Shown piece after piece: positions 1-10,000 of a stretch of DNA of 55,903 nt. The notes beneath the pieces are model-generated. The model was not told where the DNA came from. It saw nothing but the letters and a program-made list of their open reading frames with translations, and did no database searches. The translations under genes were made by a program, and so were the position numbers. Origin of the DNA: 630D-37 sp037447295 (GTDB taxonomy: Bacteria; Chloroflexota; Anaerolineae; Anaerolineales; Villigracilaceae); NCBI GenBank assembly GCA_037447295.1, contig JBBIGZ010000011.1:1-55903 (forward strand). Direction: 5' to 3'. Position 1 is the stretch's first letter; each line of letters starts with the position of its first letter.

Positions 1-3000
1 TCGCCGCGCCCAAACGGCAGTGGCGTGCCGCTCAAGGTCTTGAAAAAGCCGCTCACTGCCCAAGCCAGGCGTTGCAGCACGTTTGCCCCCTCGATCACAC
101 CGCCGGGAGCTGCCAAGCGCTGAAAGCCCTGATAGAGCATGCGCACTGTCCCCAGGTTGCCCAGCAGCACCATCAGCGCGCTGCCCAGCCCGCCGCCTAG
201 CCAACACACCTCCACTTCCTGCTTCTCCAGCAGGTTCCAGAGGATGGTAAACACGCTCAGCGCCACCAGCGCGAACAGCGTCGGCAGGATGAAGTTATAA
301 GCGATCGAAGGCACAATCCCCAGTAGCTTCACCGGCATTCCCACCAGCACAAATCCATAGTAGTAGTAATTGATGTAGCCATCCGCGTACCACGGGTCAT
401 AGGGTGGGAAGACCGTGCTCTTGATCACTGCGTTGAAATACGAAAAATCCATCGGACGCTCGCCGCCTTTGGCCGGATGCCAGAGATCTGGATTGCCCAG
501 GCGGATCAGGAGATCGATCAGGAAAAACGCCAAGAACACGATCTCGGCCCGGGCAAAGTGCCGCCATCGCGCTTTGATCTCGGCCCCTAGCTCACGCCGC
601 TCGCGCCAGGAACACGCCAGGGCTACCACCATTAAAAGGGCCAAGATGGCGCCGAGGCTTAAGCGTGTCACCGGCATTCCTAGCGAGCCACTCATCCAGG
701 CCAGCCAGGCGAAGAGCACCAGGCCAAACGTGCGTCCCAGCGCATAGCCGCGATCCTCCAAACCCGGCAGGATGTGACGCACCAGCGGGTAACTCAGCGC
801 GCCCAAGGCAAAGATGAAGAAATACCAGAGAAGCAAACCGATCCAAGGATAGCGGTTCTGTATCCACTCGTAGCGGAAGAGATCCGACCACGTGCCGCCG
901 GCGCGTTGTCGTTCCAAAAGTTGCGGAGGCAAGAGCAGGCTCTTATAACGGCTGGCCTGCTTGGGGGTCAGGTGGACTACGTTGCTCAGGTCCACGCTTC
1001 CCAGAACCTGCCGCACGATGGCCGGATCGTAATCGGCGCGTTTTTGAAAGATCAGCACCTTTGGATGATCGTAGACGGTGAAAGCCTCTTCGGCAAACTG
1101 ATCGTTAATCCGCCAGGGACCCAATTGCGGGAAGGACTCGAAGACGGCCACCAGATCAAAGCCCAACTGCCCCTGAAACATGCCTGGCCGGGCGACGTTG
1201 TAGCACCCGATCACATCTTTTTCTGCTGGGCAGCCGATCAGGGCGCGGTAATAGGCGCTGGTTAGCGGGTAACGCTCCGGCAGGCGTGGAATGGAGGCCC
1301 ATTGACGATTGGATGTGATCAGGATGTAATCCCCTTGGTTGAGGGTTTCGATAAAACGGGCGATCTTCTCGGCGTTATCCTCCCAATAGAGCTCCAGGTT
1401 CAGCCCGTAGTAGATGCCACCGAAGCCATCGTAGATACCCAGGCGCAGTGGTAGGCCATCATCCCAAGAAGATTCGTTGATCAGGGCCGCGCCGCTGAGC
1501 TGCAGGTTCCCTGAAGCCCAAATGCGCAGGTAGTAGGTGCGTCCTTTTTCGAGCAGTGGCGGCTGGGGGAGCGGCAATCGCGCTTCGGCGCCGCGGATGT
1601 CGCTACGGGGGATCCAGTCTCCCGTAGCCGTGATCCGAGCCACGCTTTGTTCCGGCGGGGTGTTCGGCTCCGGGCTGAGGATTAGCTCAAGGGTCTGAGG
1701 AGCCAAGGTCGCGGCGATATGTGGGATATAAATCTCCTCCAGCCTTCCGCTCACTTGCGGCACAAAGGCCAGGATCTGTTCGTCGGTGGTGACCATGCCG
1801 CCAAAAGCCAAGGGTTGCTGATAAATGCCCTGATCGGTGGCGATGCGCAGGTTGATCGGGCCGGGGATGTGGGCGTAAATCCAGCGCGTGGCGGCGACGC
1901 GGGTGTGAGGGCGGGTATAGATGCCGGTGAAGGCCAGCGCCCAGGCGCAGGTGCCGAGCGTGACCATGACCAAGAGGGTGATGCTGAGCGCGGTGCGCAG
2001 GCGCGGGGAAAGGCGCAAGCCTTGCAGGCTCTGTGGCAGGCCTTCCAGCAGGAACCAGGCGGCTATCAGCTCCAGCCAGGGGTAGATCGGCAGTTGGTAG
2101 CGCATGGTGGGGTTGAAAGCCAGCGATTGCCAGGTGAAATAGAGTGCCGTCCAGCCCCAGAGCAAGGCCCATTCCAGCCGGCCGTGCCAGATGCGCCAGA
2201 GCAGGAGTAGGAAGCCTCCCCAGGCGCTCAGGCCGAGTGGTAACCCCAGCCCCCAGAGGGTGAGATTTTGCGCCGAAAAGAGACGAGAGCGCCGTGCCCA
2301 TTGCAGTGCGAAGGGTACATCGGCATCGCCGCTGGATTGGGAGGCCAGCTCACGCAGGTTGCTCATCCAGAGTGGGTTCAGCCCCAGGCCATCGAAGGCA
2401 TAGGGCTGGAAAAGGCGGAAGGCGAGCAGTGTGGTGAATCCTCCAGCGAAGAGGTAGAGCAGGGAACGCGAATCCTCCAACAAGTGAAGCAGACCGTGCC
2501 ACAGGTTCCTGGTTTCCGTGGCCCGCGTGGCATGCAACCAAAGCGCAGCCGGGAGCACAATGGCCAGCGCCACGGCGTTGATCTTGGAGGCCATTGCCAT
2601 GCCCAGCGCCAGGCCAAAGCCCAGGCTCAGGCCCAGCAGGCGATCGCGGTGCAGGGGGATAAGTTCTGCCGACGGCTCGCTCAGCGTGATCTCCACTGCC
2701 AGGTAGAGCGCCAGGCTCATGAAGAAGACCAGGGCGGTATCGGTAGTGAAGAAGTGAGATTGCTGGATCTGCATCACGGCCAGCGCCGAGAAAGTGGCAG
2801 CCAACAAAGCTACCTTTGGGCTGAAGAGCCGCCGGGCTACCAGGTAGAGGATCAGGATGGTGCCTAGGTCGGCTAGCGCGGAGACCTGTCGCCCTACGAG
2901 GTGCACCTGATCGTAGCCCGTTTGGTGCAGGAGCTCGGCCAGGTAGCGTACGATGAAGATCGGCAGGGTGCCGTAGACAAAGAAGCCATAGCCGCGGTTG

Positions 3001-3257
3001 TGCGGATTGAGCGGCGAGGTTTTTGTATCGAAGGATTCGCGCAGGCTCAACCAGCGCTGATTTTCCGGCGGGCAGATCTCGACCGGCATTTCGCGCTGCA
3101 GACAGGTTTTCACCTGCAGGGCCGATTCGACCATGGTCAAAAAGCGCTCATCCGGATGGAGATGCTGATTTTCATCCCAGTTCAGGCCGATGGAGCGCAA
3201 AACGGCGGCCAGCAATAAAACCAGCAAAAACAGAAAGTCGTATAGATAGCGTCTCAT
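1..3257 (-). CDS. Giant membrane glycosyltransferase: GT39-like N-terminus fused to DUF2298 (Chlor_Arch_YYY), partial
   Basis: The reading frame is open from the ATG at 3257 to the left edge, about 1085 codons, so the C-terminus is missing. The N-terminus has one membrane segment and then a WDEN...HPDERF motif (residues about 27-40), the acidic loop typical of GT39/ArnT-like transferases that use polyprenyl-phosphate sugars. Many membrane helices follow up to about residue 400. A soluble section with beta-rich character lies at about 430-780. A second polytopic part starts near residue 800 and carries DGYINYYYYGF at about residue 964, the signature of the DUF2298 / Chlor_Arch_YYY family of archaea and Chloroflexota. 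The start overlaps the stop of the upstream GT39 gene by four bases (ATGA), so the two are translationally coupled. The likely role is transfer of sugar to a surface glycan or protein; the acceptor is unknown. The fusion is read directly; the function is family inference. Confidence 0.85.
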   Translation of the reverse strand, partial: MRRYLYDFLFLLVLLLAAVLRSIGLNWDENQHLHPDERFLTMVESALQVKTCLQREMPVEICPPENQRWLSLRESFDTKTSPLNPHNRGYGFFVYGTLPIFIVRYLAELLHQTGYDQVHLVGRQVSALADLGTILILYLVARRLFSPKVALLAATFSALAVMQIQQSHFFTTDTALVFFMSLALYLAVEITLSEPSAELIPLHRDRLLGLSLGFGLALGMAMASKINAVALAIVLPAALWLHATRATETRNLWHGLLHLLEDSRSLLYLFAGGFTTLLAFRLFQPYAFDGLGLNPLWMSNLRELASQSSGDADVPFALQWARRSRLFSAQNLTLWGLGLPLGLSAWGGFLLLLWRIWHGRLEWALLWGWTALYFTWQSLAFNPTMRYQLPIYPWLELIAAWFLLEGLPQSLQGLRLSPRLRTALSITLLVMVTLGTCAWALAFTGIYTRPHTRVAATRWIYAHIPGPINLRIATDQGIYQQPLAFGGMVTTDEQILAFVPQVSGRLEEIYIPHIAATLAPQTLELILSPEPNTPPEQSVARITATGDWIPRSDIRGAEARLPLPQPPLLEKGRTYYLRIWASGNLQLSGAALINESSWDDGLPLRLGIYDGFGGIYYGLNLELYWEDNAEKIARFIETLNQGDYILITSNRQWASIPRLPERYPLTSAYYRALIGCPAEKDVIGCYNVARPGMFQGQLGFDLVAVFESFPQLGPWRINDQFAEEAFTVYDHPKVLIFQKRADYDPAIVRQVLGSVDLSNVVHLTPKQASRYKSLLLPPQLLERQRAGGTWSDLFRYEWIQNRYPWIGLLLWYFFIFALGALSYPLVRHILPGLEDRGYALGRTFGLVLFAWLAWMSGSLGMPVTRLSLGAILALLMVVALACSWRERRELGAEIKARWRHFARAEIVFLAFFLIDLLIRLGNPDLWHPAKGGERPMDFSYFNAVIKSTVFPPYDPWYADGYINYYYYGFVLVGMPVKLLGIVPSIAYNFILPTLFALVALSVFTILWNLLEKQEVEVCWLGGGLGSALMVLLGNLGTVRMLYQGFQRLAAPGGVIEGANVLQRLAWAVSGFFKTLSGTPLPFGRG

Positions 3258-5338
3258 GGCACGTAGAAAACGTAAAAGTCGTGTCCTTCGGTTTTGGATG
3301 GGAAGCGACGCACGATGCCTTCTGGATAGAGCTGACGGAGTTTTTCGGCGGTGGCTTGGTCATCCGGGTGGTAAATAAAGAGCTTTGGCGGAGGGACGGC
3401 CAGGCTTTGTTCGAGCTGATCTGGCCAGAGGGCAAAATCGCGGTTTGGAATGCCGGCCCAGACGCCCGGCAGGCGCGTATCCACCCAGTGGGGATAGGGC
3501 ACAATCCAAGCGCTATCGGTGGTGCCGCTGAGCAGGGCAAATTGTTTGATCACCGCGCCCATTTCGGATGAATTCCACGTTCCCAGGCGATATTGGTACT
3601 CGAAGGTCTGGAAAGTGAGCGAGTAGTTTTGTCCGAGGGAGAGAAGGAGCAAAAAGGCAAATATTCCCTGTGCCGACCGTGATCGCCCTTCTGCTTCCAA
3701 CCGGCGCAGGAAGGCATCCAGCGCCAGTGCGATGACGATAAAGACAATGATATAGACCCCACCGGCACGATTGGGGGCCGGGTTTTCTTCCGGAAAAGCC
3801 AGCGAAAGCGTGGATGGCAGCTGTAGGATCGGGATGGCGAGGAGCAGGAACAAATCCTGCCATTGCCGTTGCCGCAGGTAGCGCCAGAGCAGGAAGAGCA
3901 CGCCAAAGAGCAGGAAGACCGCTCCTACCAGGTCCAGTGCCGGGCGATGCGGGATGGAAACGACCCAGATGTTGCCGTCATCCCAGTGGAACATGAGCAG
4001 GGCATGCCCGACGTTCTCTAGGAAGATCAACGGCCAGGCGCCGGGGATGTTCGTCTCCTGCGAGGTCAGGCGGGAAAAGGCACGGTAGGCGAAGATCTGC
4101 GGATTTTCCAGCGCGTAGCGCAGGAGGGGCAGGAAGACGAGCAACGCGGTGACGGCGATCAGCAGGAGGCCGAAGATCGCCTGGCGGCGCGCTGCCGGAC
4201 GGCGGATGTGCCACCCATAGAGCGCGATGGCGATCACCACCAGAAACGGCACGATGCGGAATGGGCTGTAGCCATGGAGGCCTAATCCAAGGAACAGACC
4301 GCTGAGCAAAAAGTCGTTGCGCTTGCCGGAATGCAGGCCGCGGAGCAAATAGTACAGGGTGGGTGCAGTGAAAAGGGGGTAGAGCGGGAAGCGCAGCCCG
4401 ATGCGGCTGATGATGTTCGGCCAGAAGGCGATCCCGCCCAGGAGCATGGTCAACAGGCCAACACGGCGTCCACCGATCTCGCGCCCCAGCAGGTAGAGAT
4501 AGGGGAGTGTGAGTATACCAAGCAAGGCTGTGCCGAGCTTTAGGCTTTGAAAGGAAAGGCCGGTGCCGAAAAGTTTGGCAATCAGCACCGTCCAGTACAT
4601 CTGGAAAGCCTCTCGCCCGGTGTTGCGCGGGAAGAAGATCGACCATTTTCCCTGTGTAATATCGTATATGTCCAGGATTTTCTCGGCTTGGTCGCTGAAG
4701 GGTTCAAGCGGCACGGTGTTCAAGCGATACAGGCGGAAGAAGATCGCCACGGCCAGGGTTAGCAGCCAGAGCAGGTGTTCGCGCCGCACTTCAAAGGTCC
4801 AGCTCGGAGCGCGCAGGGCAGAGAACAATCGTGTTGCCCAACCGAGAAAGCCTGCCTCGCTTTGAGGTTGCCAAAGGGCGCGGAAGTAAAAGAATAGGCT
4901 TAGCCCCCAGAAGGTCAGGTTGAGCGACGTGAAGCGGTTGCCGCCGAAGGTTAGGAAGGCAAGCAGGGCGAAGAGCAGGGCCAGCAGTAGCGGGCGGGGA
5001 TGAAAGGAAAAGTCGGCGACTATCTCTTGGGAGCGGGGAGGAGCATCCTTCGTTGCGTGATCGTGGCCTAGCACAAAGCGCCCGAAGGTCACCAGAGCCA
5101 GGGCATAGAGCACGAGGCTCGCAGCGATCATCCGACGAGGCGGTTCGAGCAGCCATTGCGCCGTCAACCCGAAGAGGAGCGGCAGCAATGACCAGAACCA
5201 GGGAGCACTTCTCTGCGGAACAGCCGATTCAACCGGCAGCGTCATGTCAGGTCGGGTCGAATGGCGAAGGCGTAAGCGTTCTTTGAGATAATCCAGCACA
5301 CTGGGTTCTGAAGGTGGCAATGATTCGGACATATTCAT
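3254..5338 (-). CDS. GT39-type polytopic glycosyltransferase
   Basis: This encodes 694 residues. A soluble N-terminal tail of about 45 residues precedes roughly a dozen hydrophobic helices. After the fourth or fifth helix there is RLNTVPLEPFSDQAEKILD, with the acidic residue placed as in the first periplasmic loop of PMT/ArnT-type (GT39, PMT_2) transferases. The soluble C-terminal tail (about residues 590-694) ends in a small alpha/beta piece with IYHPDD. The family moves a sugar from a polyprenyl-phosphate donor to lipid or protein on the outer face of the membrane; donor and acceptor cannot be told here. The gene overlaps the next GT39-DUF2298 gene by four bases and lies 37 bp after a methyltransferase gene. 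A second in-frame ATG two codons in is an alternative start. Confidence 0.85.
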   Translation of the reverse strand: MNMSESLPPSEPSVLDYLKERLRLRHSTRPDMTLPVESAVPQRSAPWFWSLLPLLFGLTAQWLLEPPRRMIAASLVLYALALVTFGRFVLGHDHATKDAPPRSQEIVADFSFHPRPLLLALLFALLAFLTFGGNRFTSLNLTFWGLSLFFYFRALWQPQSEAGFLGWATRLFSALRAPSWTFEVRREHLLWLLTLAVAIFFRLYRLNTVPLEPFSDQAEKILDIYDITQGKWSIFFPRNTGREAFQMYWTVLIAKLFGTGLSFQSLKLGTALLGILTLPYLYLLGREIGGRRVGLLTMLLGGIAFWPNIISRIGLRFPLYPLFTAPTLYYLLRGLHSGKRNDFLLSGLFLGLGLHGYSPFRIVPFLVVIAIALYGWHIRRPAARRQAIFGLLLIAVTALLVFLPLLRYALENPQIFAYRAFSRLTSQETNIPGAWPLIFLENVGHALLMFHWDDGNIWVVSIPHRPALDLVGAVFLLFGVLFLLWRYLRQRQWQDLFLLLAIPILQLPSTLSLAFPEENPAPNRAGGVYIIVFIVIALALDAFLRRLEAEGRSRSAQGIFAFLLLLSLGQNYSLTFQTFEYQYRLGTWNSSEMGAVIKQFALLSGTTDSAWIVPYPHWVDTRLPGVWAGIPNRDFALWPDQLEQSLAVPPPKLFIYHPDDQATAEKLRQLYPEGIVRRFPSKTEGHDFYVFYVP

Positions 5339-5375
5339 CCCGTGCGATCTCTATTGGCAAAAGTTGGCATCTGCC

Positions 5376-6089
5376 CTAGGTCTTATGGGCGATCACGATC
5401 ATGCTCTCTCCCCAGCGGAGCGGGACAAAGATCAGGCCGGTGATGGCCTGAAAGCCGCCCGGCGCGCCGAAGAGCAACTTCTGCAAGCGAGCAGGAATCA
5501 AGGGAACGTAGGGCACGTCCCAGAATCCATCGGCGAAGACACGGCGCAACGAGAAGCCGGCCTCTTGGATCAAACGTAACCACTCTTGGGGCGGTTTCAG
5601 CGAGATGTGCGTCGGGTCCTGGAAGCCGATCCAGCGATCGCCTTTCAGCGGGCGGAGCAGGGAATCCAGGTTTGGCGTGGCCAGGATCAGCAGTCCGCCC
5701 GGCCGGGTGACCCGCCCGATCTCGGCGATGGCGCGTTCGGGATGCGGCAGATGCTCCACGATGTGTTTGATCAGCACCACATCGAATGTGCGACCGGCGA
5801 AGGGCAGTTCTTCGGCGCTAGCATGGATCAAGCAGGTTTTCCTCGCCACTTGGCGCGCTTTCTCTAATGCCCAGCGGTTGATGTCGATCGCCCAGGTGCG
5901 GAAATGGGGCTCTAACTGTCCGACCAGGTGACCTAACCCGCAGCCGATCTCCAGCAGGTTGCCGCCGTGCCGACCGTAGCGTCGTGCCAGCATGGCGTAG
6001 AAGCGGTTCGACCACCAGTACTGGCTGAAGCGCCCGAAGGAGACGTTTGCATAGGTGTGGGATGAGAAGTAATGTTCGTCGAAAGCCAT
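5376..6089 (-). CDS. Class I SAM-dependent methyltransferase
   Basis: This encodes 237 residues. The SAM-binding motif I, LLEIGCGLGHLV, is near residue 46, followed by an acidic motif II (AIDIN), a motif with HASAEELPF, and the post-motif FDVVLIKHIVEHLPHPE typical of Methyltransf_11/25 proteins. I place the start at the ATG at 6089, one base after the stop of the upstream methyltransferase, because a GGAG lies 7 bases before it. The longer frame beginning at 6158 would overlap that gene by 68 bases. The C-terminal third has hydrophobic stretches and may touch the membrane. The operon with a second methyltransferase and two GT39 proteins suggests modification of a glycan or its lipid carrier. 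The substrate is not recognisable. Confidence 0.88.
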   Translation of the reverse strand: MAFDEHYFSSHTYANVSFGRFSQYWWSNRFYAMLARRYGRHGGNLLEIGCGLGHLVGQLEPHFRTWAIDINRWALEKARQVARKTCLIHASAEELPFAGRTFDVVLIKHIVEHLPHPERAIAEIGRVTRPGGLLILATPNLDSLLRPLKGDRWIGFQDPTHISLKPPQEWLRLIQEAGFSLRRVFADGFWDVPYVPLIPARLQKLLFGAPGGFQAITGLIFVPLRWGESMIVIAHKT

Positions 6090-6090
6090 G

Positions 6091-6855
6091 TCAATGCTCC
6101 GCACGACGGGCAATGTAAAACGTGAACGTGCCATTTTCGGCCGGTTGTGCTTGGGCATAGCGCCGGATCAGGCGGTGGGTGAGGGCCAGGTTCCAGCGGG
6201 AGGGGCTGAGGATCCAGCGACCGCTCAGCCAACGCGCTACCAGGGAGGGAAGCCCAAAGTAGTGCCCCCATTCCAACGCTCGCAGGGAGGCCGGCGGAAA
6301 GTAGTGCCACCAGCGCACCAGTTCCAACCCGGCGCGTTCCAATCGCTCTTGCCAAATGGGAGGCTCATCGGCATGATGGACGCGCGACATGCGGCGAAAC
6401 CATTCCCGATAGGCTTTGCCAAAAGGTTGTCCAAGTGCTAGTTCGGAGAGGTAGCGTGGATTGGGCACGCAGAAATAGAAAGGCGCGCCGGGACGCAGGA
6501 CACGGGCGACCTCTTGCAAGACGGCTTCGACGTGGGGGATGTGCTCCAGCACCGAGTTGCTGAAGGCGCTGGCGAAGAACTCGTTTGGAAAGGGCATTCG
6601 GCCGCCATCGGCTTGGATCAAGTGGCGATAGGCAGCGCGGTGCCGGGCTTCGCGCAGCGGGGTCCGCCACGGGTCCAGCCCGACCTCGATCGGGCGTGTG
6701 AAGGTCGCAGCGGCGAAGTGACCATCTCCGCAGCCCACATCCAGGGTGGGAGGTGGGAGTTCGAGGTCCCGATAGAAGGCCGCTTCCACGCTGCGCACCA
6801 GGGCACGAAAATAAGGCAGATCGCGCATCTGCCGGAAAAGCAAATCATCGGTCAT
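6091..6855 (-). CDS. Class I SAM-dependent methyltransferase, first gene of glycosylation operon
   Basis: This encodes 254 residues. Motif I is TLDVGCGDGHFA at about residues 37-48, motif II is VGLDP, and the motif IV region reads FFASAFSNSVLEHIPHVE, as in Methyltransf_11 proteins. The C-terminal half (about 130-254) carries aromatic-rich segments such as WFRRMSRVHHADEPP and a hydrophobic patch, a layout common in methyltransferases of polysaccharide clusters. It is the promoter-proximal gene of a four-gene minus-strand run. A TATAAT box lies only 8 bases before the ATG, so the mRNA is probably leaderless. The substrate is unknown; the neighbourhood points to glycan or lipid-carrier modification. 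Confidence 0.88.
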   Translation of the reverse strand: MTDDLLFRQMRDLPYFRALVRSVEAAFYRDLELPPPTLDVGCGDGHFAAATFTRPIEVGLDPWRTPLREARHRAAYRHLIQADGGRMPFPNEFFASAFSNSVLEHIPHVEAVLQEVARVLRPGAPFYFCVPNPRYLSELALGQPFGKAYREWFRRMSRVHHADEPPIWQERLERAGLELVRWWHYFPPASLRALEWGHYFGLPSLVARWLSGRWILSPSRWNLALTHRLIRRYAQAQPAENGTFTFYIARRAEH

Positions 6856-6863
6856 GAGCGCCT

Positions 6864-6869
6864 ATTATA
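6864..6869 (-). promoter_or_regulatory. -10 box of the glycosylation operon, leaderless type
   Basis: A perfect TATAAT on the minus strand ends 8 bases before the ATG at 6855. No clear -35 box was found. Transcription would begin at or next to the start codon. Confidence 0.6.
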
Positions 6870-7039
6870 CTCTTGTGGAGAAGATTCGTAGGTTTGCCGT
6901 CCCTGCACAACACCTTTGGTTGTTCTACGCAGAGAATGAACGGTGCCCAAGAATAACTGTGCCGAAATCTGCTGGAGACAAGATGGTTTTCGGCGGGCCG
7001 TGTGGCGGAAACAATGGGCCGGTGAAAATCCAGAGATGG

Positions 7040-10000
7040 TTACAGAGCGGATTCAACGTTGATCGTTGCCTGCTTGGAGAGCTTCTCCATCCCCTCCAGC
7101 ACTTCCAGTAAGCGCGCTTGCCAGTTCGCAGTGCCGAAAAACGTGCAATAGTAGGCGCCGCGGCCGCCGTGCACATCCGGAGCGTAGTCGGGCAGGCGGG
7201 GCGGTTCTTTTTCGGTGGGGGGAGAGGGATAGCGGAGCACGAGGCGACCGTTTTCAACCGTCACCGACGCCAGACCGGCCCGTTCGGCGCGCAGTTTCAC
7301 TCGCATCTGGTAGAATAGGTTGCGCGCGGTTTGTGGGAGTGGGCCGAAGCGATCGCGAAATTCCTGCTCGAGCGTTTCCAGCTCGCTTTCTGTGCGAACA
7401 TCGGCCAGGCGACGGTAGAGACGCAGGCGTAGATCGGCATCTGGGATGTATTCTTGGGGTAATTCCATCGCCAGCGGCAATTCCACGTTCACCGGTAGGC
7501 TGAGCGTGCTTTCATTGAGCAGAGAGGATTGATCGCTAGGCAAAGGTGGCAAATCGGTGCGCAGCTGACGGAGACGGCGCACGGCATCGGCCAACAGGCG
7601 CGTGTAAAGATGAAACCCTACGGAGGCGATGTGCCCATGTTGGCGCGTGCCTAGCAGTTCGCCGGCGCCGCGGATCTCCAAATCGCGCAGCGCGATCCAG
7701 TACCCGGAGCCAAGATCGGTGTATTCGGCGATCGCTTCCAGACGCTGCTGACCCTCCGGCGTGGGCGGTAGCTTGCGGTGACGGAAAAAGTAGGCGTAGG
7801 CGCGTACCGCTCCCCGTCCCACCCGGCCGCGCAGCTGATAAAGCTGTGCCAAGCCGAAAGTATCAGCGCGGTCGACGATCAACGTGTTCGCGTTGGGAAT
7901 ATCCAATCCGGATTCAATGATCGTAGTTGCCAGTAGCACGTCTACCTCGCCCTGAGTGAAGCGTCGCATGACCTCGGCCAGTTCATCTTCCGGCATTTGG
8001 CCATGTGCCACGGCGATCTCGGCTTGCGGCACCAGCCGCTGTAGATGGGCCTTCATGGCGTGGATCGTCTGGACGCGATTATGGACGAAGAATACCTGCC
8101 CGCCACGTTCCAGTTCGCGCAAGATCGCCTGCCGTACCAACTGTGGCGAATAAGGGCCGACATAGGTCACCACCGGCAGGCGCTCTTCGGGTGGGGTGTT
8201 CAGCATCGAAATATCGCGTATGCCGCTCAAGGCCATATAAAGTGTGCGTGGGATCGGGGTGGCGGTTAGGGTGAGCACGTCCACCTCGGTGCGCAGCTTT
8301 TTGAAGTACTCCTTATGGGCTACGCCGAAGCGCTGCTCTTCATCAATGATCACCAGTCCCAGGTCCTTGAATCGCACGTCGGGCTGCAACAGGCGATGGG
8401 TGCCGATCAAGATGTCAATCCGCCCTTCGGCCAGGTCCTGCAAAATGGCCGTTTGCTCCCCTGGTGAGCGAAAGCGCGAGAGCATCTCCACCTTGACCGG
8501 GAAGGCCGCCAGCCGCTGACAGAAGGTTTCGTAATGCTGTTGTGCTAGGATGGTCGTCGGCACGAGCATCGCCACCTGTTTTCCGTCCATCACTGCCTTG
8601 AAAGCAGCGCGCAAGGCAACCTCGGTTTTGCCATAGCCTACATCGCCGCAAAGTAAGCGGTCCATCGGGCGTGGTCGCTCCATATCGCGCTTGATCTCTT
8701 GAATGGCGCGTTTCTGATCCTCGGTTTCGATATAGGGGAAGCTGGCTTCTAGCTCACGTTGCCAATCGTTATCCGGCGAAAAGGTGTGTCCACGGGCGAT
8801 CTGACGATGGGCATAAAGATCGAGCAATTCTTGAGCGACCTCGATCACTGCCTGACGCACGCGCGCTTTGCGTTGTGACCACCATTCCCCTCCCAGCCGA
8901 TCGAGCGTGGGCTTTTCTTCCCCCGGTGCCACATAGCGCGAGAGGCGATCGGCCTGATAGGGTGGGACAAAAAGCTGCGAGCCGTTCTCGTATTCTATTA
9001 CCAGGAACTCGCGCTCTACCCCCTCGAGCATGCGGCGCGTTAGGCCGAGATAGCGCCCAATGCCGTGATCGATGTGTACCACGTAATCCCCCGGCCGCAA
9101 ATCTCCGTAGACGCTTTCCGGTGCTTCGATCACGCCGTGTACCGGGCGCGGACGGGGCTGGGCGCGTTCCCAGCCGAAGATCTCCGCATCCGTAAATAGG
9201 TGGAGCGCAGGCAGGGGAGGGACCCGTGTCTGGAAGCCTTGCGAGAGGCTGATTTCCCAAAACAGCGGAGGCGGGACATCGCTCAAGCCGTGCTCCTGCC
9301 AGACCTTGCACAGTCGCGCCGCCTGTCGGGAGGCGATTACCACCGTTTCCCCCTCGCTCAGCCGTGCTACGATGTGCTCGATGAAGTGCTTCAGTCGTCC
9401 GCCGAAGTGTGGGAGCGGGGCGAAGCCCTGGGTCCAGGGATTTTCTTCTGCTGCGCCGCTGTGCCCGAGATCGCTCCAGGCGTAATCTTGCACCCGATCC
9501 CAAAGCTCCGACCAGGAAAGGTAAGGCAAGGGGAAGTCGGGAGGAATTTCGGCATCCTTACGCAAGCGGATGGCTTCGTGCTCGAGATTTTCGGCAATGC
9601 TTTCCAGCGTGGAGGCGTCTTCAAGCAGGATCAGGGCAGAAGCAGGCAGGTAATCCAGCACTGAGGCCGGTTGAGGATGAAGAATAGGGATATGAAATTC
9701 GTAATAGGAGTCGGGATTTTCCGCTTCCGGGAGCAGGTATTCGCGCGCTGGGGGCAGGAGCAGGGCGGGTTCTTCACCGGTTGTGCGTTGCGTGGCAGGG
9801 TCGAATCGGCGAATGCTCTCGATCTCATCGCCGAAGAAATCCAGGCGTAAGGGAGACGGTGCCGAAGGTGGCCAGAGGTCCACAATCCCGCCGCGGTGGG
9901 CAATTTGTCCGACTTCGATGACGGTATTCACCGGTGTGTATCCGGCTTGAACGGCCCAGCGGAGCAGTGCCGGAAGGCTCATCTGGGTACCGGGAGTGAG

